This document shows positions 4,941-13,376 of a DNA stretch of 15,354 nucleotides, piece by piece (position 1 is the stretch's first letter; the number at the start of each line of letters is the position of its first letter). The position numbers and the translations under genes were made by a program. The DNA comes from CAYZXL01 sp964482435 (GTDB taxonomy: Bacteria; Auribacterota; JABMQX01), in NCBI GenBank assembly GCA_964482435.1, contig CAYZXL010000084.1:1-15354 (forward strand). The letters run 5' to 3'. A model generated the notes under the pieces. That model was not told the DNA's origin. It saw only the letters and a program-made list of their open reading frames with translations, and ran no database searches.

Positions 4941-7900
4941 ATGGCATGCTTCGGTTATTTTTGGGGTGCACATTCGTTTTCGATTGGGGGAAAAGTGTCA
5001 CTGCAAAAATACATAGCGGAGATTACCAAAGGCCTCCCGGTGAGCGAGGTAGCCTTCTACACGCCGCTATCGGTTCACGTCCTGCGAGGCGGTCTCGGTT
5101 ACCCACCCAAAAGCTGCATCATCAACAAGGCGGGAGCAACCGGAATTCCCGACATCAGGCTTCTGTCGGAGGAGGATGGCTCCGAGTGGGTGATTTGCGA
5201 AGCAAAGCTCGACGACGAGGAAATCCGGGACAACGGGAAGAGGGAAGACCTCTGGCGAGACCAAATCATCGCAAAAGGCTACCTTTCGCCGGAGACGGTT
5301 TACGTCCTGTTATGTGCGCCGCGGAGCTTCTACATCTGCGATGTAGTGGGCGAACTCCTTGAGGCGGTCCACCTCGACACGGAGAGAGAAGTCCTGATGG
5401 ATCCCCGCTCGGGAGAAGAGCTTCCCGCGGCCGACGAAAACCTCCGAAAGCTCCTCCACCTCATAACGGCCGACGAGTCGCGAGCAAGACCCCAATATGA
5501 GAAGTTCCGACGGGGCGAATTGAAATCGGGCTTCCTTCCCCTGAGCGCCGACACACTGCCGAAGCTGCATGATGTTTTTGACGTCTCAATGCGCGAGCTC
5601 AAGCGCTACTGCAAGCGCGCGTTTGAGTATTACCAGCAGAAGTACAATGAGTTTCTTGAGAAGCTGCGGGAGCAGCAGATGGAGCTTGAGCGCGCCGGCT
5701 CGGACGATGCCTGGGCGAGGAGGGTGAGGCGCAGGGTTCTTCGATTGAGGAAGGAGTACCAGGTCCAGACCGCCCTTTTTGAAGTTGATTATCCGCTGTT
5801 CAAAGAGAGCCAGACCTACTGTGGCACATCCGAGGAAAGGGATTTCGAGGACATCTTCGTGAGCAACACTTCCCACATCGCACTGGGCCGCCTCTTCTTC
5901 GCCAGGATTTGCGAGGATACAGGGCTGGTCAGCAAGAAAATCTCGAATACCGGGATGAAAGTCTGGCACAAGCTCATGCTGAGCCTGCCGCGGATGTACA
6001 AGGGGATCGTGGAACTTGCCTTTACGGACATCACGCCTGTTTACGCTCGCCTTTTCGAAAGTTCGGTGTTTGACTGGTTTGGCACGATCAACGATGAGCT
6101 GGACCGCATTCTTGAGACAATCCTGTTCCGCCTGAACGCGTTTTGTCTCGCGCGGGTTGACCGAGACACGCTGGGGACCATGTATCAGTATTTTCGTCCG
6201 CCAGGGGAAAGAAAAAGACTCGGGGAGTACTATACCGACGACGCAGTTGTGGATTTCGTTCTGTCGCGGTGTGGCATCACTACCGACCCGGAGATATTGA
6301 CGAAACGAATCCTCGATCCGGCGTGCGGCTCGTTCACCTTTGGGGTGAGGGCTTTTTCTGCTATCCGCGAGCGGGCGAAGCACCTCTCGCCACAAAACCA
6401 GATCGAGCTGGCAACGAAGTGCATCTCCGGCTACGACATCAACCCGTTCTCCACTTTCCTTGCCCATCTGAGCATGCTGTTCGCCTGCATTGACCTGTAC
6501 ATCCAGGCGAAGGAGAAACAGCCGGATTTTTCCATGCCCCCGTTCGGCATCTCCAACATCAACTCGCTTACCTCTGCGGCGGCTTTGCTCGGCCGAACGG
6601 ATGCCGATGAAAAGAACGCCGCTTCCGGCTTGCGTGCTTTTGATTACGTGGTCGGGAACCCGCCTTTCGTGAGGAATGAGCGGATTCCGGAAGGGGACCG
6701 GGACGTCATCGAGCAGACGTTCTCGGCGGTGAAGTCGCACAACACGGACCTATCCGTCTACTTCATTTACTGCGCGCTCAGTGTGTGGCTTAAGGACGGA
6801 GGAACGCTGGGGATGCTTGCTCCAATCGGGTTGGCCAATACAAAAATGGCCGCGCGCGTCCGCAAACTCCTGCGCGGTGTGTACCGCGAGACCCATTGCG
6901 TCACGGAAGTCGTCTCGCTGGAATGGATGGCGAAGGAGGTTTTTCCCGGCGCCGACGTGATCCCGATGCTTCTGTTCGCGAAAAGGGAAAAGCCTCCTTT
7001 AAGACACGCCGTCAACGTGGTGGGCGGGCTCCGCTCGAGGGAGGACCTTCGCAGGGCGGCGAAAGACCCGAAGTTCCTCCAGGAGCACACATCCCGAATT
7101 GACTACCGCACGTGGTTGAGCCTCAGCCCGGTGGGCGATTGGCCCCTGTACGTCAAGCGCGAAGACGTGCCGATTCTTCGCAAACTCAGCGCAGCGCCGA
7201 CCGTGTCGGAAATCGCGCGGACCTCCTTCGGCGTCAAGCCGGGTGCCGGTGCGAGGATTGCTGTTCCGCAGGGGGAGGCGCGCCAGAGGGGGAAGGTGGT
7301 GCCGTTCCTCATGGGGCAGCACATCTGCGCGTTCGGGCTATCCGAGCCGTCGGAGTTCATACACCTGGACAGGATTGACGAGGCGAGTGACGGAAGCATC
7401 TGGCGAGACCTGTCGTTCTACGAACAAGCGCGCGACGCGAACGGGGACCTGGCGGGGGATTCGGGCGGAACAAGTCTGCTCCATGAGGTGAATGACCGTG
7501 TTCCAAGCGACACGGCTTGTTGCCTGCTCCCCTCGGTGTATGTGGCCCTTGTCGCGGTGGTCGTTGATCCCTTGAAGGTTTGCGCGAGTAACAGCGCTCT
7601 CGTGGCCGCTCCCCTGAAGTACGACGCTCACACGCTTTGTGCCGTTATTAACAGTACGGCGTCCAGATATTACTCCTTCCTGCTCCTGCGCTCGGCGATT
7701 CTTCTTCGTCGTCGGTGCAACTGGTTTCCTCGGGTCATAGACAACCTGCCGTTGCCCAACCTCGATGCCAGGACGGCAAAGAAGCTGAGCGGGCTCTCTC
7801 GAGAAGCCACGCGGCTTTCGGAGGATGTTGCCCTGTCCGTCATCGAGGTGTTTGAGCGGGGGATGAAGGGCACCACGGAAGCGACTAAAGCGGGCTTTCT

Positions 7901-8378
7901 CGGCGTGAACTGGAGCGCGGGGGATTTTGTCCTCGACAGGGACGATTTTGCCGATGCTGCCGTTCGAGGCAAGACTCTTTCGGTGGGCGAATGCAGAATC
8001 ACAGCCCCGGACGCGGACCTCCTGCATCTGCTCAGGGCGGCTGTTCTCGCCAGCGACGCTGATGAGCTCGCCGCTTCGGAAATCCAGGATATTCTCCTGC
8101 CGGCTGATCAAGAGGCTCGGTCGAGACTCGCGGCTGAGGTCGTGAATTTCGAGAAGGATCTCGAGTCGCGCAAAAAGCGCATGGACGAGATTTGTCAGGA
8201 AATAGACACAATCGTTGCGGAAGGACTCGGGCTGACTCCCGAGGAGCATTCTGTCATCCAGAAAAGGTGCCAGGAATTCCCGCTATCGGTGACAGTTGGT
8301 CGCCCGCGATATGTTTGGTCTGCCGACCGGAAAGTGCAGGCGAGGCGCATCTATGAAGAAGGCGAGAGGTTCAAATAG
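4941..8378 (+). CDS. Type IIG-like restriction endonuclease/N6-adenine methyltransferase
   Basis: This 1145-residue single-chain restriction-modification enzyme should methylate adenine in its target site and cut unmethylated DNA nearby. The N-terminal nuclease region (about 25-150) has a PD-(D/E)xK-like motif: Pro70-Asp71, then Glu87-x-Lys89 in ICEAKLDD. A long helical connector (about 200-420) follows. The methyltransferase domain (about 425-700) has GEYYT (428-432), SAM-binding LDPACGS (458-464), GYDINPF with acidic Asp499, and catalytic NPPF (573-576), the order of gamma-class N6-adenine enzymes. The C-terminal part (about 730-1000) resembles a TaqI-like target-recognition region, with AVINSTASRYYS (901-912) and DNLPLPN (934-940), and a coiled region ends the protein. 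BREX PglX is similar but lacks the nuclease motif. The start is uncertain: ATG 4941 has AGAAGG about 10 bases upstream, while GTG 4995 (giving VSLQKYIAEI) better matches related proteins. No separate methylase, specificity or control gene is adjacent. Confidence 0.88.
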   Translation: MACFGYFWGAHSFSIGGKVSLQKYIAEITKGLPVSEVAFYTPLSVHVLRGGLGYPPKSCIINKAGATGIPDIRLLSEEDGSEWVICEAKLDDEEIRDNGKREDLWRDQIIAKGYLSPETVYVLLCAPRSFYICDVVGELLEAVHLDTEREVLMDPRSGEELPAADENLRKLLHLITADESRARPQYEKFRRGELKSGFLPLSADTLPKLHDVFDVSMRELKRYCKRAFEYYQQKYNEFLEKLREQQMELERAGSDDAWARRVRRRVLRLRKEYQVQTALFEVDYPLFKESQTYCGTSEERDFEDIFVSNTSHIALGRLFFARICEDTGLVSKKISNTGMKVWHKLMLSLPRMYKGIVELAFTDITPVYARLFESSVFDWFGTINDELDRILETILFRLNAFCLARVDRDTLGTMYQYFRPPGERKRLGEYYTDDAVVDFVLSRCGITTDPEILTKRILDPACGSFTFGVRAFSAIRERAKHLSPQNQIELATKCISGYDINPFSTFLAHLSMLFACIDLYIQAKEKQPDFSMPPFGISNINSLTSAAALLGRTDADEKNAASGLRAFDYVVGNPPFVRNERIPEGDRDVIEQTFSAVKSHNTDLSVYFIYCALSVWLKDGGTLGMLAPIGLANTKMAARVRKLLRGVYRETHCVTEVVSLEWMAKEVFPGADVIPMLLFAKREKPPLRHAVNVVGGLRSREDLRRAAKDPKFLQEHTSRIDYRTWLSLSPVGDWPLYVKREDVPILRKLSAAPTVSEIARTSFGVKPGAGARIAVPQGEARQRGKVVPFLMGQHICAFGLSEPSEFIHLDRIDEASDGSIWRDLSFYEQARDANGDLAGDSGGTSLLHEVNDRVPSDTACCLLPSVYVALVAVVVDPLKVCASNSALVAAPLKYDAHTLCAVINSTASRYYSFLLLRSAILLRRRCNWFPRVIDNLPLPNLDARTAKKLSGLSREATRLSEDVALSVIEVFERGMKGTTEATKAGFLGVNWSAGDFVLDRDDFADAAVRGKTLSVGECRITAPDADLLHLLRAAVLASDADELAASEIQDILLPADQEARSRLAAEVVNFEKDLESRKKRMDEICQEIDTIVAEGLGLTPEEHSVIQKRCQEFPLSVTVGRPRYVWSADRKVQARRIYEEGERFK

Positions 8379-8406
8379 AAACCGTCGCCCTAAAGACGGG
8401 AGGACT

Positions 8407-9504
8407 ATGATCGCGAAGACCCTCCTGATTTCTGTTCTCCTGCACGCTCTGTGCTTCTCTGCCTCATGCGGAGAGTATTTCACGGTGAATCTTCCGCCAC
8501 CGGCTTATCCGACTGAGCTTTTGCCAGACTCACCGTTCGGGATTAACACGGCCATTTCCGACCACGAGGAGAATCAGGATAATCGCTTGAAGCTCATGCA
8601 GGAGGCGGGAATCAAGTGGGGAAGGCAGGACCTTACCTGGAGGCGCATTGAGACGAAGCCCGGGGTTTACGAGTGGGGCAATTACGACCGGGTTGTGGAG
8701 CAGCTTCTCGCGCACGGCATCATGATTTTAGGGAACCTCGCTTACGAGCCGGATTGGGTGCGCGACAAAATTAACTCTCCCGAAGCCGCCGAGGCTTACG
8801 TCAAGTTCGTTCGCGCTGTGGTCTCACGTTACAGAGACAAAATCAAGCACTGGCAGATATGGAACGAGCCGAATTTTGGCGGGCACTTCTGGCGGGGGAC
8901 GCCAGAGCAGTATGCGAATTTCCTGAACGCAGCGGGAAAAGCCATTCACGACTTGGACCCCAAGGCGAAGGTCGCGGGCTTCAACGCCGCTTTTGTGGAC
9001 TTGAAGTGGACCGAGAAAATTCTGTCGCTTGTCCCATACGACTGTTTCGACATTCTGTGCTTTCATCCCTATCGCCCGCCGAACAGCCCGGAGGAAAAGG
9101 AGGACCTTTGGTTTCGCGACTATGACAGCAGAGGCCGACCTCAATATTCTACGTCACAACTGCCCTTCCGTGAAGTGTCCACGGCAAGGGTTATTCTTGT
9201 ACAGCCGGAAATTCCCGCTCGCGACCTCAAACATGGCTGTGCCGAGGGTGACCGCGTCGGTGTCGCGCTCGGCATGCCGACAGATGCTGTTCGGGTCTCC
9301 TTCGTGGCTGGAAAGCGCACGGACGATGTCCGAGACCTGGACCTTCGACGCATCTTTCCAACCTCCGGCCTCCTTCGTCAGAACCTTGTATCGGGTCAGC
9401 GACGATTCGCCGGGAAACTGCGGCAACTTTTGCCTCGGAATCTGCACTCGGCTCTTCTTCAATCCGCACGTACTGTGGACTATTTGTCCAAGCCGGCACT
9501 GTAG
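8407..9504 (+). CDS. Secreted clan GH-A glycosidase, truncated and fused to foreign sequence (probable pseudogene)
   Basis: The first 240 residues belong to a (beta/alpha)8 glycoside hydrolase of clan GH-A (GH5/GH39-like). A signal peptide (1-20, ending before Cys21) is followed by FGINTA, then the first barrel strands (AGIKWGRQDLTW, 67-78), and HWQIWNEPN (148-156), where Glu154 is the expected acid/base. FHPY (219-222) is the usual late-barrel motif. From about residue 240 (base 9126) the translation turns into Arg/Val-rich sequence unlike the family, and the strand-7 nucleophile Glu never appears. That region is antisense to a peptidase fragment, so the gene has lost its 3' half and is presumably inactive. 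I prefer ATG 8407 (GGGAGG at 8398-8403, but only 3 bases away). ATG 8353, overlapping the previous gene, would add a basic leader and has GAGG at a better distance. Confidence 0.75.
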   Translation: MIAKTLLISVLLHALCFSASCGEYFTVNLPPPAYPTELLPDSPFGINTAISDHEENQDNRLKLMQEAGIKWGRQDLTWRRIETKPGVYEWGNYDRVVEQLLAHGIMILGNLAYEPDWVRDKINSPEAAEAYVKFVRAVVSRYRDKIKHWQIWNEPNFGGHFWRGTPEQYANFLNAAGKAIHDLDPKAKVAGFNAAFVDLKWTEKILSLVPYDCFDILCFHPYRPPNSPEEKEDLWFRDYDSRGRPQYSTSQLPFREVSTARVILVQPEIPARDLKHGCAEGDRVGVALGMPTDAVRVSFVAGKRTDDVRDLDLRRIFPTSGLLRQNLVSGQRRFAGKLRQLLPRNLHSALLQSARTVDYLSKPAL

Positions 9505-9510
9505 CTTTGG
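9154..9510 (-). pseudogene. C-terminal fragment of a peptidase C45/acyltransferase-like protein
   Basis: The minus strand has an open stretch of 119 codons, from a stop at 9511-9513 to a TGA at 9154-9156, with no good start. Its translation carries features I know from the C-terminus of C45 family peptidases (relatives of acyl-CoA:6-aminopenicillanic acid acyltransferase). They are SSLTRYKVL, then PNSICRH, then a strand pair, and a GNFRLYKNNPCRG ending. The N-terminal catalytic Cys and the following core are missing. Neighbouring frames upstream (for example a WTNSPQYV stretch near 9480-9500) may be frameshifted remains of the same gene. It lies head-on to the truncated glycosidase and reaches its own natural stop only about 28 bases from the point where the glycosidase is lost. 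Both genes therefore look like remnants joined by a deletion or rearrangement. The family assignment is from memory of motifs only. Confidence 0.55.
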
Positions 9511-9989
9511 TTAGACCGATATCTGAGCCAACTTCGTTGGGAACGCACTGGAATAAGCCGAGGCTCAAACAGACTCAAGTCTCTTCGCGGCCATATTTGA
9601 GGTCAAGGGTGCCCTCCGAGGCGGTAGAAGCGTCTCAAGATGCCTGCAGCGGTGGGCGATGTTCCTGTCTCGCTCCCATCGTCGGTCCATCCCATCAGAC
9701 CGCCCGTGCCGATGACTTGAGAGAGATTCTGCCAGGCCCCGCGGTGAGCTTTTCCGGAACAGAACGCCAAACGTGCGTTGTGAAAGGCTTCACGACTCTC
9801 AATGGCAGCGCGCAATACGGCAAAAGGATGGCTGACAATACCCACGCACGATTCGCAGCAACGCCATCACCGGGAACTGAGCGGGTCACCGCGCTGGTGT
9901 ACTCAACCGTGCTTATACCATCCAGGACTGCATGATTGGGGCGATGCCGGCGAGAGGGACGCCCCGATTCACAGGTCCAACGCGACGAC
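9511..9989. other. Degenerate region without an intact gene
   Basis: About 480 bases between the peptidase fragment and kdpE hold only short frames. The minus strand shows protein-like pieces in different frames, such as AFHNARLAF then GTGGLMGWTDDGSE in one frame and AWVLSAILLPY in another. This suggests decayed coding sequence, perhaps the lost N-terminal part of the peptidase gene or another gene. No family could be named. Confidence 0.4.
9935..9968 (-). terminator. Inverted repeat just after kdpE
   Basis: ATTGGGGCG (9935-9943) and CGCCCCGAT (9960-9968) pair over 9 positions with one G.U wobble and a 16-base loop. The repeat starts about 20 bases after the kdpE stop. There is no T-tract on the minus strand, so it would be a factor-assisted or mRNA-stabilising structure at most. 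Confidence 0.25.
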
Positions 9990-10691
9990 CTATTCTTGCT
10001 CTACCAACCGATAGCCTACGCCCGGCTCCGTGATGAGAAGCCGGGGTTGTGACGGAGTCACTTCCAGCTTCTCCCGGAGATGGGCCATGTAAACGCGCAG
10101 GTAATGCGTTTGCTCAACGTAGCTCGGTCCCCACACCTCGCGGAGAATTTGCCGATGAGTCAGAACCTTTCCCGAGTGTTGTACGAGCAAACGCAGAAGG
10201 GAATACTCAGTGGCGGTCAGTTTAACTTCTTCACCCTTGAGTTTCACTAACCGGCTGGTGAAGTCAACTTCGAGATGCCCTGAGCGGAAAACCGTCATTT
10301 CTGGTGAAGGCTGGGCGTGCCGCTGAGCAACGCGCAGACGCGCCAAAAGCTCGCCGGTACTGAATGGTTTCGTGACGTAATCGTCCGCGCCGTTGTCCAG
10401 CGCGGCAATCTTGTCGTCTTCGCGATCGCACACCGAAAGCACTACAACCGGCACACGGCTCCATTCGCGCAGCCGCTTTAGCACAGTGACGCCGTCAATA
10501 TCGGGCAAACCCAGGTCGAGAATCACCACATCCGGGCGGCGCTGTGCCGCTTCAATGATGCCCTCCTGCCCGGTCGAGGCCTCCACCACCCGGTAGCCAT
10601 TCGCCTCCAGAGTCACTCGCAGCAGACGGCGAATCTGCACTTCGTCGTCCACGACCAGCACAGTAGGTTTGTTGACAGGCACATCGTTCAT
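9990..10691 (-). CDS. kdpE: KdpE response regulator of the K+-responsive two-component system
   Basis: This 233-residue cytoplasmic OmpR-type regulator would be phosphorylated by KdpD and activate the kdp operon when K+ is scarce. The receiver domain (about 10-122) has the acidic pair Asp15-Asp16, phospho-acceptor Asp59 in VVILDLGLP, Ser85 and Lys108 in VTKPF. The winged-helix DNA-binding domain (about 137-231) has LTATEYSLLRLL, the HYLRVYMAHLREKLE recognition region and a GVGYRL ending, all standard for KdpE. Length is normal. Its ATG overlaps the kdpD stop by four bases (ATGA), so translation is probably coupled. No strong ribosome binding site is seen, which fits coupling. It is the last gene of the operon, with degenerate DNA after it. 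Confidence 0.95.
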   Translation of the reverse strand: MNDVPVNKPTVLVVDDEVQIRRLLRVTLEANGYRVVEASTGQEGIIEAAQRRPDVVILDLGLPDIDGVTVLKRLREWSRVPVVVLSVCDREDDKIAALDNGADDYVTKPFSTGELLARLRVAQRHAQPSPEMTVFRSGHLEVDFTSRLVKLKGEEVKLTATEYSLLRLLVQHSGKVLTHRQILREVWGPSYVEQTHYLRVYMAHLREKLEVTPSQPRLLITEPGVGYRLVEQE

Positions 10692-13372
10692 AGATCTGCT
10701 TCGGCAGCCATCGGCAGAGCTTCGGTGAGCGGCAGACGAATCGTGAACAGGGCTCCGCCCCCGGGCCGATTCTCCGCGCTGATTTGTCCGCCCTGGGCTT
10801 CCACGAACCCCTTCACAATTGACAGTCCCAACCCTGTACCTCCTGCCGGGGCTGACGGCGCTCTGTAAAACTTGTCGAAGATGCGAGTGATAGCATCAGG
10901 GGGCAGGCCGGGACCTGTGTCCGCCACAATCAAAACAAGCGCGTTATCCTCCTGAGTCGCGCTAATCTGAACCGAGGTGCCGGGCGGGGTATGAAATGCG
11001 GCATTCAGCAGCAAGTTTGTGAGAGACTGTTGAATGAGCACAAAATCCGTTCGCACAAGCGGCAGTCCGGGCGCGATCTCAACCCTGACCTTGTGCTGGG
11101 CCAAATCCTTCTCGGTATCTTTCAGGGCAACGTGGATCAGGTCAGCGACGTCGCACCAGTCAAGCCTCGGTTTGACGTGGCCCGATTCGAGCCGCGTCAT
11201 GTCAAGCAGGTTGCTAACCATTCGGTTCAGTCGTCTGGCGGCTTCCTGGATTTCCATGACCATGGCTTGCTGAAACTCGGGCTGTCCGGCTGGCTTCGCT
11301 TCGGCCAGGTTGCTGACGGCGCTGGTGATTGCTGCGATGGGAGTTCGCATTTCGTGGGATATGGAGCTGAGGAGCGTTTTGCCCAGGCGCTCGGACTCAG
11401 AAACGACTCTCGCCCTTTCGGAGGCCTCTTGCAGTCGCTGGCGGTCTAAGGCCAGCGCGATTTGTTGTGTAAAAGCATCCAGGAGGTTTCGCTGATGAAT
11501 GTTGGGGGGCGAAGACTCGCGCAAACACACTCCCATTACCCCGACCACACCATTGGGGGTCGTCAGTGGCAGGTACAGCGCGTCGGCCGAAGGCAAGGCG
11601 TCGGTGAACTTACCGGCGGGCTGACCATGCTGGAAAACCCAGGCGGCAACACTCTGTTCCTTTTCCGACACCATGAAGGTGCTGGCCGGATGCACTCGTC
11701 CTGCTGGCTTGCCATAACCATCTGCAACGAGAACGACAGTAGGAGCTTTGAAGGTTTCACTTATTCGGTGAACGACCCCGCGGACGGTCTCATCCAGGTT
11801 CCCTGCCTCAGCGAGTTCTCGCGTCAGAAGATAGAGCGCCGTGGCACGTTCCTCCCGCTGACGCTCAGCCCTTTCCTGGGCGCGAATTCGCGCAATTAGC
11901 TGCCCCAACACCATGGCAACCACAAAGTACATGGCGAACATCATCACGTCCTCAAAGCTGGTGATGTGAAACGTGAAGCGCGGGGGCAGGAAAAAGAAGT
12001 TCCAGACGAGGGCACTCAGCGTCGCCGCTGCGACCACTGGCCCGCGCCCGACAAGCAAAGCCAGCCCAACTACCACCAGAAGGAAGATAAGTCCGATGGT
12101 GCGGTGGCCAAGCGCGGGGTCGAGCAGTAGGCTGAGCAGGCCTACCCCGGCAACAGCCCCCAGGGCCGTCAGATACTGCCGCCACCTTGATCTCGGTGAC
12201 GCTCGCCAAAGGGAGCGGGCTTTGGGTTTCTCCGTGTCGTCGGCCCGAACAATATGAATGTCTATGTTACCACTCTCGCGCACAAGCTTTCGCAAAATAG
12301 ACCCGCCACGGAGAAGCTCTCGCAGCGGATGCTCGCCGGACTTGCCGACGACGATTTGCGTGACGTTGTGCTCCCTTGCTACTCGCAAGATGCCCCGAGC
12401 GATGTCCTGGTCGGTCGTGGTGATGACTTCCGCGCCAAGTTCTCGCGCCACGGCGAGATTATTTGTTAAGCGCGTTTCCTCCGGCTCGGTCAGTGTCCGC
12501 GGAGTCTCGACGTAAAGGGCGACCCACGGGCAACTGAGACTGTCCGCCAACCGGCGCGTCCATCGCACCATCTGCTCGGAGTACGGACTTGGACTGATGG
12601 CAACTAACAGCCGGTGCCCGGACTTCCACGGCCCGGGCACCTGCATCGCCTGCATGTAGTCGCGCACGTCCTGACCGACCCGTTCTGCCGCCAGACGCAG
12701 CGTCATCTCCCGCAGCGCCGTCAGATTCCCCTCGCGGAAAAAGTTGAGCAACGCGGCGTCCGCTCGGTCTGGCACATAGACCTTGCCCTCACGAAGACGC
12801 TTGATTAGCTCGTAGGGCGGAATGTCAATCAGTTCGATCTCGGCCGCGTCCAGCACGCTGTCTGGCACGACTTCCTGTACCGTCAAGCCGGTGATTTCGC
12901 GCACGGTGTCGGCCCGGCTGGCGACGTGCTGGACGTTGAGAGTGCCGTAAACGTGAATGCCCGTGTCGAGTAGCTCAAGCACATCCTGATAGCGTTTGGG
13001 GTGCCGGGAGCCGGGGGCGTTCGTGTGAGCCAGTTCGTCCACGAGCACAAGTTGAGGACGCCGCGCCAGCACCGCGTCCAGGTCCATCTCGGTCAGCTTG
13101 ACCCCGTGATACTCCACCTGCTTTCGCGGGATAACCGGCAGTCCTTCTGTGAGGCGGTCGGTTTCCTCGCGTCCATGCGTCTCGACGTACCCGATCACGA
13201 CATCCCGGCCTGCTGCTTTATCCTTTTGAGCTGCCTCTAACATGGCGTAGGTCTTGCCGACGCCCGCGGCCATGCCGAAAAAGACCTTCAGCTTGCCGCG
13301 TTTCTGCCTGGCTTCCTCCTTCTGGACGGCCGCCAGCAGAACGTCGGGATTGGGGCGCGTTTCGTTCGTCAT
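10688..13372 (-). CDS. kdpD: KdpD sensor histidine kinase
   Basis: This 894-residue inner-membrane kinase senses K+ limitation or ionic stress and phosphorylates KdpE. Domains in order: an N-terminal KdpD domain (about 25-235) with Walker A GMAAGVGKT (33-41) and Walker B LVLVDELAHTN (108-118); a universal-stress-like domain (about 252-376) with VVGKSGEH; a four-helix membrane block (about 400-495); a GAF-type domain (about 510-645); the dimerisation domain with phospho-acceptor His673 in SISHEMRTP; and the ATPase domain with N box NLLLNAAFHTP (Asn790), DTGPGL (818-823) and GGTGLGLS (844-851). All catalytic motifs are intact and the length matches E. coli KdpD (about 894). It begins 4 bases after kdpC stops and overlaps kdpE by ATGA. 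No clear ribosome binding site precedes it, so coupling to kdpC is likely. Confidence 0.96.
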   Translation of the reverse strand: MTNETRPNPDVLLAAVQKEEARQKRGKLKVFFGMAAGVGKTYAMLEAAQKDKAAGRDVVIGYVETHGREETDRLTEGLPVIPRKQVEYHGVKLTEMDLDAVLARRPQLVLVDELAHTNAPGSRHPKRYQDVLELLDTGIHVYGTLNVQHVASRADTVREITGLTVQEVVPDSVLDAAEIELIDIPPYELIKRLREGKVYVPDRADAALLNFFREGNLTALREMTLRLAAERVGQDVRDYMQAMQVPGPWKSGHRLLVAISPSPYSEQMVRWTRRLADSLSCPWVALYVETPRTLTEPEETRLTNNLAVARELGAEVITTTDQDIARGILRVAREHNVTQIVVGKSGEHPLRELLRGGSILRKLVRESGNIDIHIVRADDTEKPKARSLWRASPRSRWRQYLTALGAVAGVGLLSLLLDPALGHRTIGLIFLLVVVGLALLVGRGPVVAAATLSALVWNFFFLPPRFTFHITSFEDVMMFAMYFVVAMVLGQLIARIRAQERAERQREERATALYLLTRELAEAGNLDETVRGVVHRISETFKAPTVVLVADGYGKPAGRVHPASTFMVSEKEQSVAAWVFQHGQPAGKFTDALPSADALYLPLTTPNGVVGVMGVCLRESSPPNIHQRNLLDAFTQQIALALDRQRLQEASERARVVSESERLGKTLLSSISHEMRTPIAAITSAVSNLAEAKPAGQPEFQQAMVMEIQEAARRLNRMVSNLLDMTRLESGHVKPRLDWCDVADLIHVALKDTEKDLAQHKVRVEIAPGLPLVRTDFVLIQQSLTNLLLNAAFHTPPGTSVQISATQEDNALVLIVADTGPGLPPDAITRIFDKFYRAPSAPAGGTGLGLSIVKGFVEAQGGQISAENRPGGGALFTIRLPLTEALPMAAEADL

Positions 13373-13376
13373 ACGC

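Noticed and set aside
5586..6740. A 384-codon open frame on the minus strand inside the restriction-modification gene
   Set aside because: It is fully antisense to conserved methyltransferase motifs, has no family motif and arises from GC-rich codon bias.
7338..8249. A 303-codon minus-strand open frame
   Set aside because: It is antisense to the target-recognition part of the same enzyme; the Arg-rich translation has no motifs and no ribosome binding site.
4941..8378. BREX PglX methyltransferase
   Set aside because: The N-terminal PD-(D/E)xK-like motif and the absence of any other BREX gene in the window favour a type IIG enzyme.
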